From Vallitalea maricola (GTDB taxonomy: Bacteria > Bacillota > Clostridia > Lachnospirales > Vallitaleaceae), in contig NZ_BTPU01000027.1 of the NCBI RefSeq assembly GCF_036985595.1, positions 62,001-126,000 on the forward strand: a stretch of DNA of 64,000 nt, written 5' to 3'. Within the stretch, counting starts at the first letter, position 1. Every line of letters begins with the position of its first letter. The position numbers and the translations under genes were made by a program. Shown in pieces: positions 17,985 to 26,795 of this stretch. The notes beneath the pieces are model-generated. The model was not told the origin of the DNA. It was given only the letters and a program-made list of their open reading frames with translations, and did no database searches.

Positions 17985-18768
17985 GTTCGAGTTTAGGAAA
18001 TATCTTAAAAGTAATATAATATGGACTGTTTCTATAATAGCTGTTCTGTTCTTATTTGTATCATTATTTCCTACTTATTCACAAGAGGCAGAGCAGTTTG
18101 AGAAGCTTATAAGTCAGTTTCCAGAAGCTTTCATAAAAGCAATGGGTCTAAGTAATATGAGTATGGCACATATTATTGGTTACTATAGCTTTGCATTTTC
18201 ATATATCCTTCTTATAGGAGGTATATTTGCTATGAAGCTGGGACTTGATATAACTTCAAAAGAATCAAGAGACAAGACATCAGATTTTTTACTTGTTAAA
18301 CCTCTAAGAAGAGCTAATATACTAACCCCTAAGATTATGGCTGCATTGACTCATATTGTAATAATGAATGTAATATTTTTCGTTTTTGCATTAATTGCTG
18401 TAGAAGCATTTAAAAAAGCAGATTATAACTTTACTGATTTCTTACTATTGACACTTAGCTTATTGTTTGTGCAATTATTCTTATTTTCATTAGGTATTCT
18501 GATAGGAACTATTGTTAATAAGTTAAAAAGTGTTTTACCTGTTACCTTAGGTGTCGTATTTGGATTTTATGTAATCTATCTTTTCAATCAAACAGTAGAA
18601 GATAAAAAATACAGCTACCTATCACCATTTGGTTTTTTTGACAGCGGATATATAACTGAGAATTCAGCGTATTCGTTATCACATTTATTAACGTCGATAG
18701 CATTAACAGTTATATTTATAGCAGTGTCATATGTCATATATCAAAAAAAGGATATTCCTTCTGTATAA
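17971..18768 (+). CDS. ABC-2 exporter permease subunit 1
   Basis: A 265-residue membrane protein with about six hydrophobic segments: one at the N-terminus (WTVSIIAVLFLFVSLF), a pair around 65-95, and three more to the end. The loop ITSKESRDKTSDFLLVKPLRRANILTPKI after the second segment is the coupling-helix region characteristic of ABC2_membrane_3 permeases. It shares this loop and overall layout with the next gene, so the two likely form a heterodimer fed by the ATPase. Start ATG lies within the end of the ATPase gene, giving translational coupling. Confidence 0.88.
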   Translation: MNIYKFEFRKYLKSNIIWTVSIIAVLFLFVSLFPTYSQEAEQFEKLISQFPEAFIKAMGLSNMSMAHIIGYYSFAFSYILLIGGIFAMKLGLDITSKESRDKTSDFLLVKPLRRANILTPKIMAALTHIVIMNVIFFVFALIAVEAFKKADYNFTDFLLLTLSLLFVQLFLFSLGILIGTIVNKLKSVLPVTLGVVFGFYVIYLFNQTVEDKKYSYLSPFGFFDSGYITENSAYSLSHLLTSIALTVIFIAVSYVIYQKKDIPSV

Positions 18769-18802
18769 GTATATGAAGGAACATTAGATAGGAGGAAATT
18801 CT

Positions 18803-19597
18803 ATGAATATTGTTCTGCGAGAATTACGTGCGTATAGGAAAGCTCTTATTATATGGAGTGTTTGTATAATTATATTTACTTCTATGGCTTTCGCAAAATA
18901 TGCTGGATTTGCAGCTATGGGTAGTGAAGCCAATGAATTACTGGAAAGTCTACCGGATTTTATGAAGAATGCATTTGGTTTGTCTTCCTTAAATCTTACA
19001 GAAATAAAAGGTTATTATAGTGTTCTATTCATGTACTATGTATTAATAACTGGTATTCATGCAATAATGTTGGGTGCGACAATAATATCAAAAGAAGCTA
19101 GAGATAAAACAGCAGATTTTCTCATGGTAAAACCAATTACAAGAAGCAGCATGATAACAAGTAAGATAATAGTTGGTTTCATAGATGTTCTAATTATTAA
19201 TATTATAACAGGGTTAACAACGATTATTTTTGTAAATATAAATAATAATGGTGAATCCATAACTGGTGGCCTGATTAATGGTATGGTTGTACTATTAATA
19301 ATACAATGTATATTCTTCAGTCTAGGATTAGCCATATCATCATTTGCTGGAAAAGCTAAGAAAGCAACTACAATATCAACAGGTATAATACTCATCATGT
19401 ATTTCTTGGATGTTTTTAGAAATATATCCGATAAACTGGATTTTGTCAAATATATAACTCCATTCTCATATTTTGATATTATCAAAGTGTTGAATGGCAA
19501 TGGTTTTGAAGCATTATATATTATGTTGTCAATAATTATCATAGTAGTAAGTATTGTTCTTACGTATACTAATTATCAAAGAAAAGATTTTTTATAA
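18803..19597 (+). CDS. ABC-2 exporter permease subunit 2
   Basis: A 264-residue paralogue of the preceding permease: ISKEARDKTADFLMVKPITRSSMITSKI matches the same coupling region, and the pattern of six membrane segments is the same. Tandem duplication of a permease followed by specialisation is common in this exporter class. AGGAGG lies seven bases before the ATG. The operon continues into a CoA-binding-domain gene 14 bases later. Confidence 0.88.
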   Translation: MNIVLRELRAYRKALIIWSVCIIIFTSMAFAKYAGFAAMGSEANELLESLPDFMKNAFGLSSLNLTEIKGYYSVLFMYYVLITGIHAIMLGATIISKEARDKTADFLMVKPITRSSMITSKIIVGFIDVLIINIITGLTTIIFVNINNNGESITGGLINGMVVLLIIQCIFFSLGLAISSFAGKAKKATTISTGIILIMYFLDVFRNISDKLDFVKYITPFSYFDIIKVLNGNGFEALYIMLSIIIIVVSIVLTYTNYQRKDFL

Positions 19598-19611
19598 AGG
19601 AGCGATCATAT

Positions 19612-19989
19612 ATGAGTGTAGAAACAATAATGTTGGAATCAAAAAAATGGGCTGTAGTAGGAGCAACTGATGACCAGGATAAATTTGGTTATAAAATATA
19701 TAAGAAATTAAAAGATAACAACTACACAGTCTATCCAATTAGTGTCAAATGCAAAGAAATAGACGGTGATAAGGCATACAAAGAATTAACTGATTTACCT
19801 GAAAAAGTTGATGTAGTAGATTTCGTAGTCAATCCAAGAATAGGAATATCAATCATAAAACAATGTAAAGATCTAGGAATAAAAAATGTTTGGCTTCAGC
19901 CAGGCACTGTCAGCGAAGAAATATTACAATACGCAAAAGATAACGATATCGAAGCCGTACAAGCATGTGTCCTCGTTGCCCTATCGTAA
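19612..19989 (+). CDS. CoA-binding-domain protein (YccU-like)
   Basis: A 125-residue protein made of a single CoA-binding Rossmann domain: SKKWAVVGATDDQDKFGYKIYKKLKDNNYTVYPI at the N-terminus, then VDFVVNPRIGISIIKQCKDLGIKNVWLQPG, as in YccU proteins. These bind CoA or a related nucleotide; their physiological role is unsettled. GGAGCGA before the ATG and a 14-base gap from the permease gene make it the last gene of the exporter operon, though functional linkage is not obvious. A TwoAYGGAY-like RNA follows 104 bases after the stop codon. Confidence 0.88.
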   Translation: MSVETIMLESKKWAVVGATDDQDKFGYKIYKKLKDNNYTVYPISVKCKEIDGDKAYKELTDLPEKVDVVDFVVNPRIGISIIKQCKDLGIKNVWLQPGTVSEEILQYAKDNDIEAVQACVLVALS

Positions 19990-20093
19990 AGTAAGTTCTC
20001 AATCACTATAAATTATATAAAAAAAGAATATAGCCAATCGTTAACCAATCAGAAGAAAAAGTGTTTTGTGATTAATATTGAAGGGTATTAAGA

Positions 20094-20199
20094 GCAAAAG
20101 GGTATATGTATATGTGAAGTAGTGAGGCAGGACGCCGAACCCAGCTTTTTGCTCAGGACGAGCAAGTAGCTGGCGAAACATATACATATACTCTTTTGC
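20094..20199 (+). ncRNA. TwoAYGGAY-like structured RNA, copy 2
   Basis: A 22-bp outer stem (20094-20115 / 20178-20199, one G-U pair) unrelated in sequence to the stem of copy 1 encloses the same inner design: GAAGTAGTGA, hairpin GGC 20126-20128 with loop AGGAC and GCC 20134-20136, GAAC, then a longer hairpin CAGC 20142-20145 to GCTG 20169-20172 with loop AGGAC at 20155-20159, then GCGAAA. Compared with copy 1 the stems differ by compensatory changes (for example GCC/GGC against GGC/GCC) while the single-stranded parts are kept, which points to a selected RNA fold. The loops are one base shorter than AYGGAY, so this is a diverged member. It lies in the 3' region of the exporter operon, same strand. 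Confidence 0.75.
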
Positions 20200-20368
20200 A
20201 TAAGCCATGTCAGAACAAAATATTTTTTCTGACTTACTTGCAATAAATCTAATCCTAAAAAAAGAGGAAACTCAAACTACCTATATTGATAAAAACCTAT
20301 AATAATGATAAAATATAATTGATTATAAATAATCTAATAATATGAAATTTAGAATTTATGTCATTTAA

Positions 20369-20409
20369 AGAAACGCCCTAATATTTATTACAAGTATTAT
20401 GGCGTTTCT
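20369..20409. terminator. Hairpin before the LURP-one gene
   Basis: AGAAACGCC (20369-20377) pairs with GGCGTTTCT (20401-20409), with a further TAATA/TATTA helix inside. No T-run follows on the plus strand. It lies only about 30 bases before the next gene, so it could be a weak terminator for the upstream operon or a leader structure. Confidence 0.45.
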
Positions 20410-20437
20410 AAAATAATTTAATAAGGGTGATTATTCA

Positions 20438-20920
20438 ATGAGATTCCAAGTAAGGGAAAAAATATTTAGTTTTGGAGATGACTTTACTATAAAAGATGAA
20501 ATGGGGAATGATTTTTTTATAGTAAAAGGTAAAGTATTCAGCTTAGGTGACAAACTACAATTATTTGATATGAATGGAGAAGAAATATTCTATATAGAGC
20601 AAAAGCTTCTAAGGATGATGCCTGAATACACTATATTCAGAAAAGGCAATCCAGTTGCTCTAGTCAAGAAAAAGCTTGCTTTTTTTGGTTCTAAGTTCAA
20701 TATAGAAAGTGAAAATGGTTATTATGATATAGACGGCAGACCTTTTAATTATAATTTTTCCATAATGAAAAATGGTAATATAGTAGCTACTGTATCCAAA
20801 GAATTTTTTAGCTTCTCTGATACATATGGTGTTGATGTAAATGATAACGAAGATTATGGATTCATTATAGCCCTGGTAATAGTCATAGACCAGATAATCC
20901 ATGATAACAATAATCATTAA
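20438..20920 (+). CDS. LURP-one-related (YxjI-like) protein
   Basis: A 160-residue protein with repeated beta-hairpin units of the LURP-one/tubby-like fold: VREKIFSFGDDFTIKDEMGNDFFIVKGKVFSLGDKLQLFDMNGEEIFYIEQKL is the classic start. It is cytosolic, without signal peptide, and ends with a hydrophobic stretch and an Asn/His tail. Plant LURP-one proteins act in defence and tubby-like proteins bind phosphoinositides; bacterial members have no settled role. Single-gene unit with its own terminator (20965). Confidence 0.85.
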   Translation: MRFQVREKIFSFGDDFTIKDEMGNDFFIVKGKVFSLGDKLQLFDMNGEEIFYIEQKLLRMMPEYTIFRKGNPVALVKKKLAFFGSKFNIESENGYYDIDGRPFNYNFSIMKNGNIVATVSKEFFSFSDTYGVDVNDNEDYGFIIALVIVIDQIIHDNNNH

Positions 20921-20964
20921 CACTATTAATTTATAATGTTTCAGTTAAAATTGAATTGTAATAG

Positions 20965-20988
20965 AAGGCACCTTATAGGTGTCTTTTA
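20965..20988 (+). terminator. Intrinsic terminator after the LURP-one gene
   Basis: Nine-base stem 20965-20973 / 20977-20985 with a three-base loop and a short T-run. Confidence 0.7.
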
Positions 20989-21019
20989 AATAGAAATTTT
21001 ATTCAAGGAGTATGATATT

Positions 21020-21655
21020 ATGAAAATTATTGACATTGATAACTGGAAAAGAAAAGAACACTATAATTTCTTTAAACAACTAGATTATCCACATTATAAT
21101 GTTTGCGCTAATATAGACATAACTAAATTTCATAAATTTATAAAAGAAAATGGTCTTCCTTTTTTTATAACTACGATTTATGTAGTTTCCAAAACCGCTA
21201 ATGACATAAAAGAATTTCGATATAGAATACGAGGAGAAAATGTTATAGAACATGAAAAAGTTAGACCAGCTTTTACTATAATGGGGGATGAAGAATTATT
21301 TGGCTTCTGTACAGTAGATTATTTTGATGATTTTAAAAATTTTAAAGAAAATACTATGATTGAGATGAATAAATCTAAGGAAAATATATCTTTAAAAGAT
21401 GACTCTAGCAAAGATGATGTTCTATATCTTACAAGTCTTCCTTGGATTTCATTTACAACAGCCTCACATCCAATAAACATAAATCCAGTAGATAGCATAC
21501 CAAGAATAGGCTGGGGAAAATTTTTTGAAGAAAATGGTGTAATCAAATTACCTCTATCTGTACAAGTACATCATGCTTTGGCAGATGGACTTCATGTAGG
21601 AAAATACTTTCAACTGATACAAGAGATTATGGATAATCCAGAAAAATACTTATAG
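21020..21655 (+). CDS. Chloramphenicol acetyltransferase-family protein (CatA fold)
   Basis: A 211-residue protein with the length and layout of type A chloramphenicol acetyltransferases: DIDNWKRKEHYNFF start, RYRIRGENVIEHEKVRPAFTIM middle, LPWISFTTASHPI, and the catalytic HHALADG near 184-190, where the second His is the base and Asp-Gly completes HHxxxDG. It transfers acetyl from acetyl-CoA. Base composition matches its neighbours and there is no transposon nearby, so it looks like a resident chromosomal gene and may acetylate another substrate. Start ATG with AAGGAG upstream and terminators on both sides: a single-gene unit. Whether it gives resistance cannot be judged here. Confidence 0.85.
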   Translation: MKIIDIDNWKRKEHYNFFKQLDYPHYNVCANIDITKFHKFIKENGLPFFITTIYVVSKTANDIKEFRYRIRGENVIEHEKVRPAFTIMGDEELFGFCTVDYFDDFKNFKENTMIEMNKSKENISLKDDSSKDDVLYLTSLPWISFTTASHPININPVDSIPRIGWGKFFEENGVIKLPLSVQVHHALADGLHVGKYFQLIQEIMDNPEKYL

Positions 21656-21693
21656 ACAATAGTATATAATGTAAAAGTATCCAAGTAAAAAAT

Positions 21694-21740
21694 AAAATAG
21701 ACTCTGTTTAGTGGTAAGGTACTATAACAGAGTCTATTTT
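21694..21740. terminator. Strong hairpin terminator between convergent genes
   Basis: Perfect 15-base arms AAAATAGACTCTGTT 21694-21708 and 21726-21740 with A-run before and T-run after, so it can end transcription of the acetyltransferase gene and of the small minus-strand gene. Confidence 0.85.
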
Positions 21741-21755
21741 ATAAATTAATTAATA

Positions 21756-21893
21756 TTATTTGCTCTCATCTTTCTCAAAAGCAATCAAATAATATTTTTC
21801 ATTGAATTCTTTTTCTAATTGAGTAATTCTATCTAGTTCGTTATTGGATAAATTAGCAAGAGGTACTTGATTTAGATTATTTAAATCATTCAC
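21756..21893 (-). CDS. Small hypothetical protein (45 residues)
   Basis: A short open frame starting GTG, protein beginning VNDLNNLNQVPLANLSN and ending YYLIAFEKDESK. AAAGGG is about nine bases upstream; an ATG three codons earlier is in frame but sits against that site. The sequence is acidic, helical-looking and well formed, the codon use matches neighbours, and a terminator follows directly. I know of similar short Firmicute proteins ending in YLIAFEK but assign no function. It fills an otherwise empty 450-base gap. Confidence 0.6.
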   Translation of the reverse strand: MNDLNNLNQVPLANLSNNELDRITQLEKEFNEKYYLIAFEKDESK

Positions 21894-22125
21894 ATATATC
21901 ATCCCTTTTATTTAATTTATTCTTTTTTATTATTTGCATTATTGTATTTGATTATACATGAATAATGTAGCTATCCTTCTATAATATATCATATAAAAAA
22001 GTTAATATTAATCTGAAATAATAAAAAAATTTTAAATTTAATTAAAATATATTTAAAAATACTGGCTTTATTAAAGGGATTGCAGTATAATAATATATAA
22101 TACAATAATGAAGGGGTGTTCACTA

Positions 22126-22755
22126 ATGCCACAAGTCTTAAAAGACGATATTAAAAATAGAATACTTCATGTTGCTGTAGATATGTTCAAGAATTATGGG
22201 TATGCAAAAACTTCAATGAAGAATATTGCAACAGAAGCGAAAGTAGCTGTGGGAAATTTATATAGATATTTTAACAGTAAAGAAGATTTGTATAATGAGA
22301 TTATAAAAGAATTCGTAGATAAAGTAAACAACATCATCAAGGAAAATACTCACAACATGGTTAATCTGGAAGATATGGAGGAAGATGTCTATGATTTAGT
22401 TGGCAAGCTTGAAGACTATCCTAATTATCTAGGTGTATACCCAATGGTAAGCAAGATCTGTTATGATCTTAGTGAGTACATAAATAAAAACAGAGATAAA
22501 GCAATTATATTTTTTCAAAGCAGTAAAGAAGTTCCAAGTTCAAGACTTAATCTCATAGAGATAATTCAAAAAGTTCTCTATGGAAAGATAAAGAAAGATA
22601 TGAATAAGACATATTTAGAAGATGAAGATAAATTATATGCTTGCAGTTTGGCAAAAGGTTTCTATGAGACGTTGAGCTATATGGTTATTAATATGGAAGA
22701 ATCCTTTGATATGGCTGATTTAATGAATAAAGTCGTAAAATTATACTTCTTATAA
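22126..22755 (+). CDS. TetR-family transcriptional regulator
   Basis: A 209-residue repressor with an N-terminal TetR helix-turn-helix (KNRILHVAVDMFKNYGYAKTSMKNIATEAKVAVGNLYRYFNSKEDLYNEII, about 8-58) and an all-helical ligand-binding domain. An ATG at 22108 is in frame, but AAGGGGTG is seven bases before the ATG at 22126. It lies 127 bases before and codirectional with the adaptor/RND genes, so it most likely controls that pump. The leader of the adaptor gene contains TTGGTCAA but I found no full palindrome. Confidence 0.9.
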   Translation: MPQVLKDDIKNRILHVAVDMFKNYGYAKTSMKNIATEAKVAVGNLYRYFNSKEDLYNEIIKEFVDKVNNIIKENTHNMVNLEDMEEDVYDLVGKLEDYPNYLGVYPMVSKICYDLSEYINKNRDKAIIFFQSSKEVPSSRLNLIEIIQKVLYGKIKKDMNKTYLEDEDKLYACSLAKGFYETLSYMVINMEESFDMADLMNKVVKLYFL

Positions 22756-22882
22756 CAGCCATCTTTATTGGTCAATAAACTTGTTGCAATTAATAATTAA
22801 ATTATTTTTTTTGTTGTAAAATGAACCATGATTCTCTTTTGGAATGGCAATACTTTTAATATAGTAGATTGGAGGGAAGGAA

Positions 22883-23746
22883 ATGAAATTAAAAATAATT
22901 ATAAGCTGCTTAATAATCATTATAGGCATAAGTGGTTGTAGTCTAATTCCAAATAAGATTGTAAAAAGTGAAGAGGTTGTAAGGACAGTAGAGGTAAAAG
23001 AACTAAAGAAAGAAATGAATGATATTATTTTAGATTATTTGGGAACTGTCATAGTCAATGATGAACGTATATTATTTACTGATGTTTCAGGAACAATAAC
23101 TAGAGTGAATGTAGCAGCAGGACAAAAAGTTAATAAAGACGAAGAATTATTTATGATAAAAGAGAATGAAGATAATACCATAAGTATTAATTCAGATATA
23201 GATGGATATGTGAAAGAGGTATTTGGTAAGTCTAGAACCACAGTGCAAGAGGGAGAACCATTAATAAGTCTCAATGTCTATAATCATAGAGTATCTTTTG
23301 GTATAATCTCAAAAGATATTAAAAAAGTTGATGTTGGAACAAAAGTCAATATAACCATCAATGGTGTTGAAACATCAGGCAGAGTCTGTCAAATCAGTCC
23401 TTATCCAGATCAATCAAGTAAGACCTTCCCTGCTCAGATAGAGTTGGCAGGTACATACGATAAAGAGGATTATATTGTTGGAGCAGTAGCAGAGATTGAT
23501 TTGATAATTGGGCAAGAAGAAGGTTTTTATATAGATATCAATAATGCACTTAATGAAGGAGATCCGTTTGTATATCTTATGAATGATGACAATCGTGCAG
23601 TTAAAAAGAATATTACTATAAAAGGGTATAGTAAGAATAAAATATTGATTGAAGGATTGAGTGAGGGAGATAAGCTCATTGTATCAGGAACCTCGAATTT
23701 GAAAGAAGGTCAAAAAGTAAAAATCGCTGAAAAAGAGGTGGAATAA
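22883..23746 (+). CDS. RND efflux adaptor (membrane-fusion) lipoprotein without coiled-coil hairpin
   Basis: A 287-residue lipoprotein (lipobox GISGC, Cys at about 19) of the HlyD/AcrA adaptor family. The first lipoyl half (GTITRVNVAAGQKVNKDEELFMIK) is followed almost at once by the second (INSDIDGYVKEVFGKSRTTVQEGEPLISL), so the alpha-helical hairpin that in Gram-negative pumps reaches the TolC channel is absent. A beta-barrel domain (VSFGIISKDIKKVDVGTKVNITI) and a membrane-proximal domain (LIEGLSEGDKLIVSGTSNLKEGQKV) follow. This fits a single-membrane cell. GGAGGG precedes the ATG; the RND gene starts six bases after the stop. Confidence 0.9.
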   Translation: MKLKIIISCLIIIIGISGCSLIPNKIVKSEEVVRTVEVKELKKEMNDIILDYLGTVIVNDERILFTDVSGTITRVNVAAGQKVNKDEELFMIKENEDNTISINSDIDGYVKEVFGKSRTTVQEGEPLISLNVYNHRVSFGIISKDIKKVDVGTKVNITINGVETSGRVCQISPYPDQSSKTFPAQIELAGTYDKEDYIVGAVAEIDLIIGQEEGFYIDINNALNEGDPFVYLMNDDNRAVKKNITIKGYSKNKILIEGLSEGDKLIVSGTSNLKEGQKVKIAEKEVE

Positions 23747-23751
23747 GACAC

Positions 23752-26700
23752 ATGGGTAAAATTATTAAGTATGCCATAAAAGAAAGAAAAACAACAATAC
23801 TTTTAGCTATAATTTTAATAATTTATGGATTATATAATTATTATCTGCTTCCTAAACAGGAAAACCCAGATACCACTTCTCCTGCAGCAGTAGTTACAGT
23901 AACCTTCCCAGGTGCATCAGCAAAAGAGGTGGAAGAACAAGTAACTAAACTTATCGAAGAAGAAGCTATGACTTTAGATGGAATAGATAGTATTGAATCT
24001 ATTTCCAATAATAATGTATCAATAGTAATTGTCAAACTTACTACTGGAATTGATAGTAGTGAACAATGGGATAATCTTAGAGAAACTATGTATGGGATGG
24101 AAAGCAAATTGCCTTTAGGAGCAGATAAACCTATTGTTGAAACAGATTTAATAGATTCTGCTGGTTTCATAATAAGTTTATCATCAAAAGAACTTGCTTA
24201 TGACGAGTTATCTAATCATGGAGAGGCTATCCGAAAGGAACTTATTAAAGTTAACGGAGTCAAAAAAGTAGTTATTGATGGACTAAAAGAAAAACAAGTA
24301 GTCATTGAGGTTAATTATAAGTTATTGAATACTTATAGTCTGTCAATTGAAGATATATATAATTTACTTATTTCACAAAATCTGAACATTCCTTCAGGAT
24401 ACGTGGAAACTGATAAAGGAAAAATAACAGTCAGTACTCCTGGAAAATATCAATCACTAAAAGATATTGAAGACCTAATAATAACTATATCTCCAGAGAC
24501 AGGAGGTATTGTCAGGTTAAAAAACATAGCTGAGGTTAATATAGAAAGAAAGGAAAATGTTAGGCAGTATACTCACGAAGGTGAGGAAGCAGTACTTCTT
24601 ACAGGTTATTTTGAAGATAATAAGAATATAGTTAATATTGGAAAAGATGTTAAAGATATCATTAATAATTATAAAGTTTCATCAAATAGATTATTGGAGA
24701 TTGATGAAGTCTTATTTCAACCTGAAGAAGTGGAAAAATCCGTTAATAACTTCATAATAAGTCTATTAGAAGGTATGTTATTTGTTTTATTGGTTGTACT
24801 AATCGGTGTAGGTATAAGAAATGCTCTTATTGTGGCCACATCAATACCATTGTCCATTTGTATTACTTTTATTGTTATGAAACTGTTGGGGATAGATATA
24901 CAGCAAATGTCAATTTCAGGTTTAATTGTGGCATTGGGTATCTTGGTAGATAATTCTATTGTTATTAGTGATGCTATACAAGTTAAATTGAATGAAGGAA
25001 ATAGTAAAAAAGAGTCAGCTTATCTAGGTGCCAGAGAACAACTTGTTCCTGTTCTTACATCTACATTGACAACGCTGGTAGCATTTGCAGCTATCACTGT
25101 ACTTCCTGGAGCAGCAGGTGAATTCGTAAAGAGTCTTCCACAAGTGGTATTTATATCTCTTACAGCCTCTTTTATTGTTGCAATGCTTGTTACACCCGCA
25201 CTAGCAAGTTTGTTTTTCAAGGAACACAGCCAAGATAAGAAGAATAGGAAAAATATAATAAGAAAATTTTTCAAAGGATTCCTCAAAGTTGGTTTAAAAC
25301 ACAAAATCACTACTATTGCAATCAGCCTAGGAGTTCTAGTATTATCAATACTAGCTGTTTTTACCCTAGATATTGATTTGTTCCCATATGCAGACAAAGA
25401 TATAATGTACATTAATGTAAAAGGAGAGGTCAAAGGGGATATCAGTAAAACAAAAGAATTAGTAAAAGAAGTTGAAAAAGTACTAGAACAAGAAAAGGAT
25501 ATTACTACCTATACTTCAGCAATAGGTGGTTCTATGCCCAAATTCTATATAACAATTAATTCTCTTGCATCCACTGAAGATATAGGTCAAGTCTTGTTTA
25601 GAGTCAACTTGAAGAAAACTAATGCACATAAGAATCTAAACGATTTTTCTCTGTATCTACAGAATAAGCTTAATTCTGTACTACAAAATGGTATAGCTAC
25701 CGTTGGTAGATTGGAGTTAACGGAAAGTGGACCAGATTTCAAGGTAATCATTGCAGGAGAAGATACGGAAAGAATGACGTCGATAGCCCAAGAAATAGAA
25801 AAAGAATTATTAAGTAAAGAAGGTACTGTCAATGTAAGTACCAACATGCTTAGTAAAGAATATGAATATAAAGTTGATATTGACTCTAATGCAGCAGCTT
25901 CCTATGGTTTAACTAAATATGATATTCAAAAACAACTGAATCTATCATTATATGGTTCAATACCAACTACAGCTAATCTTGGAAACAAAAATTATAAGGT
26001 GTATCTTAAGACTAACGCAAAAGAAATCAGGGATATCAATAATCTAGCCATAAAATCAAATATAACAGGTGAGAAAGTTTTACTAAAACAAGTTGCAAAT
26101 ATTCAATTACAGGAGAATCTTCCAGCTATTAATAGATTGGATGGTGAAGAAGCCATCATTGTCCAGTGTGATGTCATATCTGGTTATAGTATTGTAGATA
26201 TCGGTAATACAGTTGAATCTATGGTAAAAAATAATATGAATACAGCCGGCTTGAATATCAAATATTATGGGCAGAAACAGACTATGGATACTTATCTTGA
26301 TGGACTGGATTTAGCAGCTATCTTTTCAATTGCTATAATTTATATTATACTATTATTACAATTCAACTCCTTCAAGCAACCATTAGTAATATTATTGACT
26401 GTACCACTTTCCCTTATTGGTTCAATTCTAATACTTGTTTTATTAGATATAAAAGTAACTTTTACAGTATTATTAGGTGTAATTAGCTTAATTGGTATTG
26501 TAGTAAACAATGCCATATTATTAATTGAATATATTAACAGGGCTAGAGATAAAGGGGCTTCTTTAATAGAAGCATGTATAGAATCAGTGGATAAGAGGTT
26601 TAGACCTATTATGCTAAGTACTGTTACAACAGTTATTGGATTAGTACCACTAGCACTATCAGGTAGTTCTTTCTTTAGTCCTATGGCAATAGCTTTGATG

Positions 26701-26781
26701 GGCGGATTGATGATATCTACTATATTGACATTGGTAATTATACCAGTTGTATATACTTTAGTAGAAAAAACTAAGAAATAA
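23752..26781 (+). CDS. RND-family efflux transporter
   Basis: A 1009-residue inner-membrane pump with the duplicated RND layout: TM1 at about 15-30, a large extracytoplasmic loop to about 330, six membrane helices, a second loop from about 540 to 830 and five more helices. The conserved TM4 segment is GLIVALGILVDNSIVISDAI, where the proton-relay pair of AcrB (Asp-Asp) reads Asp-Asn; the second Asn is frequent in Gram-positive SwrC-like pumps. The partner adaptor is encoded just upstream; no outer-membrane channel gene is present. Substrates may be surfactants, lipids or drugs. Its stop codon overlaps an in-frame ATG of the next gene. Confidence 0.93.
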   Translation: MGKIIKYAIKERKTTILLAIILIIYGLYNYYLLPKQENPDTTSPAAVVTVTFPGASAKEVEEQVTKLIEEEAMTLDGIDSIESISNNNVSIVIVKLTTGIDSSEQWDNLRETMYGMESKLPLGADKPIVETDLIDSAGFIISLSSKELAYDELSNHGEAIRKELIKVNGVKKVVIDGLKEKQVVIEVNYKLLNTYSLSIEDIYNLLISQNLNIPSGYVETDKGKITVSTPGKYQSLKDIEDLIITISPETGGIVRLKNIAEVNIERKENVRQYTHEGEEAVLLTGYFEDNKNIVNIGKDVKDIINNYKVSSNRLLEIDEVLFQPEEVEKSVNNFIISLLEGMLFVLLVVLIGVGIRNALIVATSIPLSICITFIVMKLLGIDIQQMSISGLIVALGILVDNSIVISDAIQVKLNEGNSKKESAYLGAREQLVPVLTSTLTTLVAFAAITVLPGAAGEFVKSLPQVVFISLTASFIVAMLVTPALASLFFKEHSQDKKNRKNIIRKFFKGFLKVGLKHKITTIAISLGVLVLSILAVFTLDIDLFPYADKDIMYINVKGEVKGDISKTKELVKEVEKVLEQEKDITTYTSAIGGSMPKFYITINSLASTEDIGQVLFRVNLKKTNAHKNLNDFSLYLQNKLNSVLQNGIATVGRLELTESGPDFKVIIAGEDTERMTSIAQEIEKELLSKEGTVNVSTNMLSKEYEYKVDIDSNAAASYGLTKYDIQKQLNLSLYGSIPTTANLGNKNYKVYLKTNAKEIRDINNLAIKSNITGEKVLLKQVANIQLQENLPAINRLDGEEAIIVQCDVISGYSIVDIGNTVESMVKNNMNTAGLNIKYYGQKQTMDTYLDGLDLAAIFSIAIIYIILLLQFNSFKQPLVILLTVPLSLIGSILILVLLDIKVTFTVLLGVISLIGIVVNNAILLIEYINRARDKGASLIEACIESVDKRFRPIMLSTVTTVIGLVPLALSGSSFFSPMAIALMGGLMISTILTLVIIPVVYTLVEKTKK

Positions 26782-26795
26782 TGAGGCAAATGCTA

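Noticed and set aside
24000..26789. Minus-strand frames of 86-149 codons within the RND gene
   Set aside because: Shadows of a long conserved gene; no ribosome binding sites.
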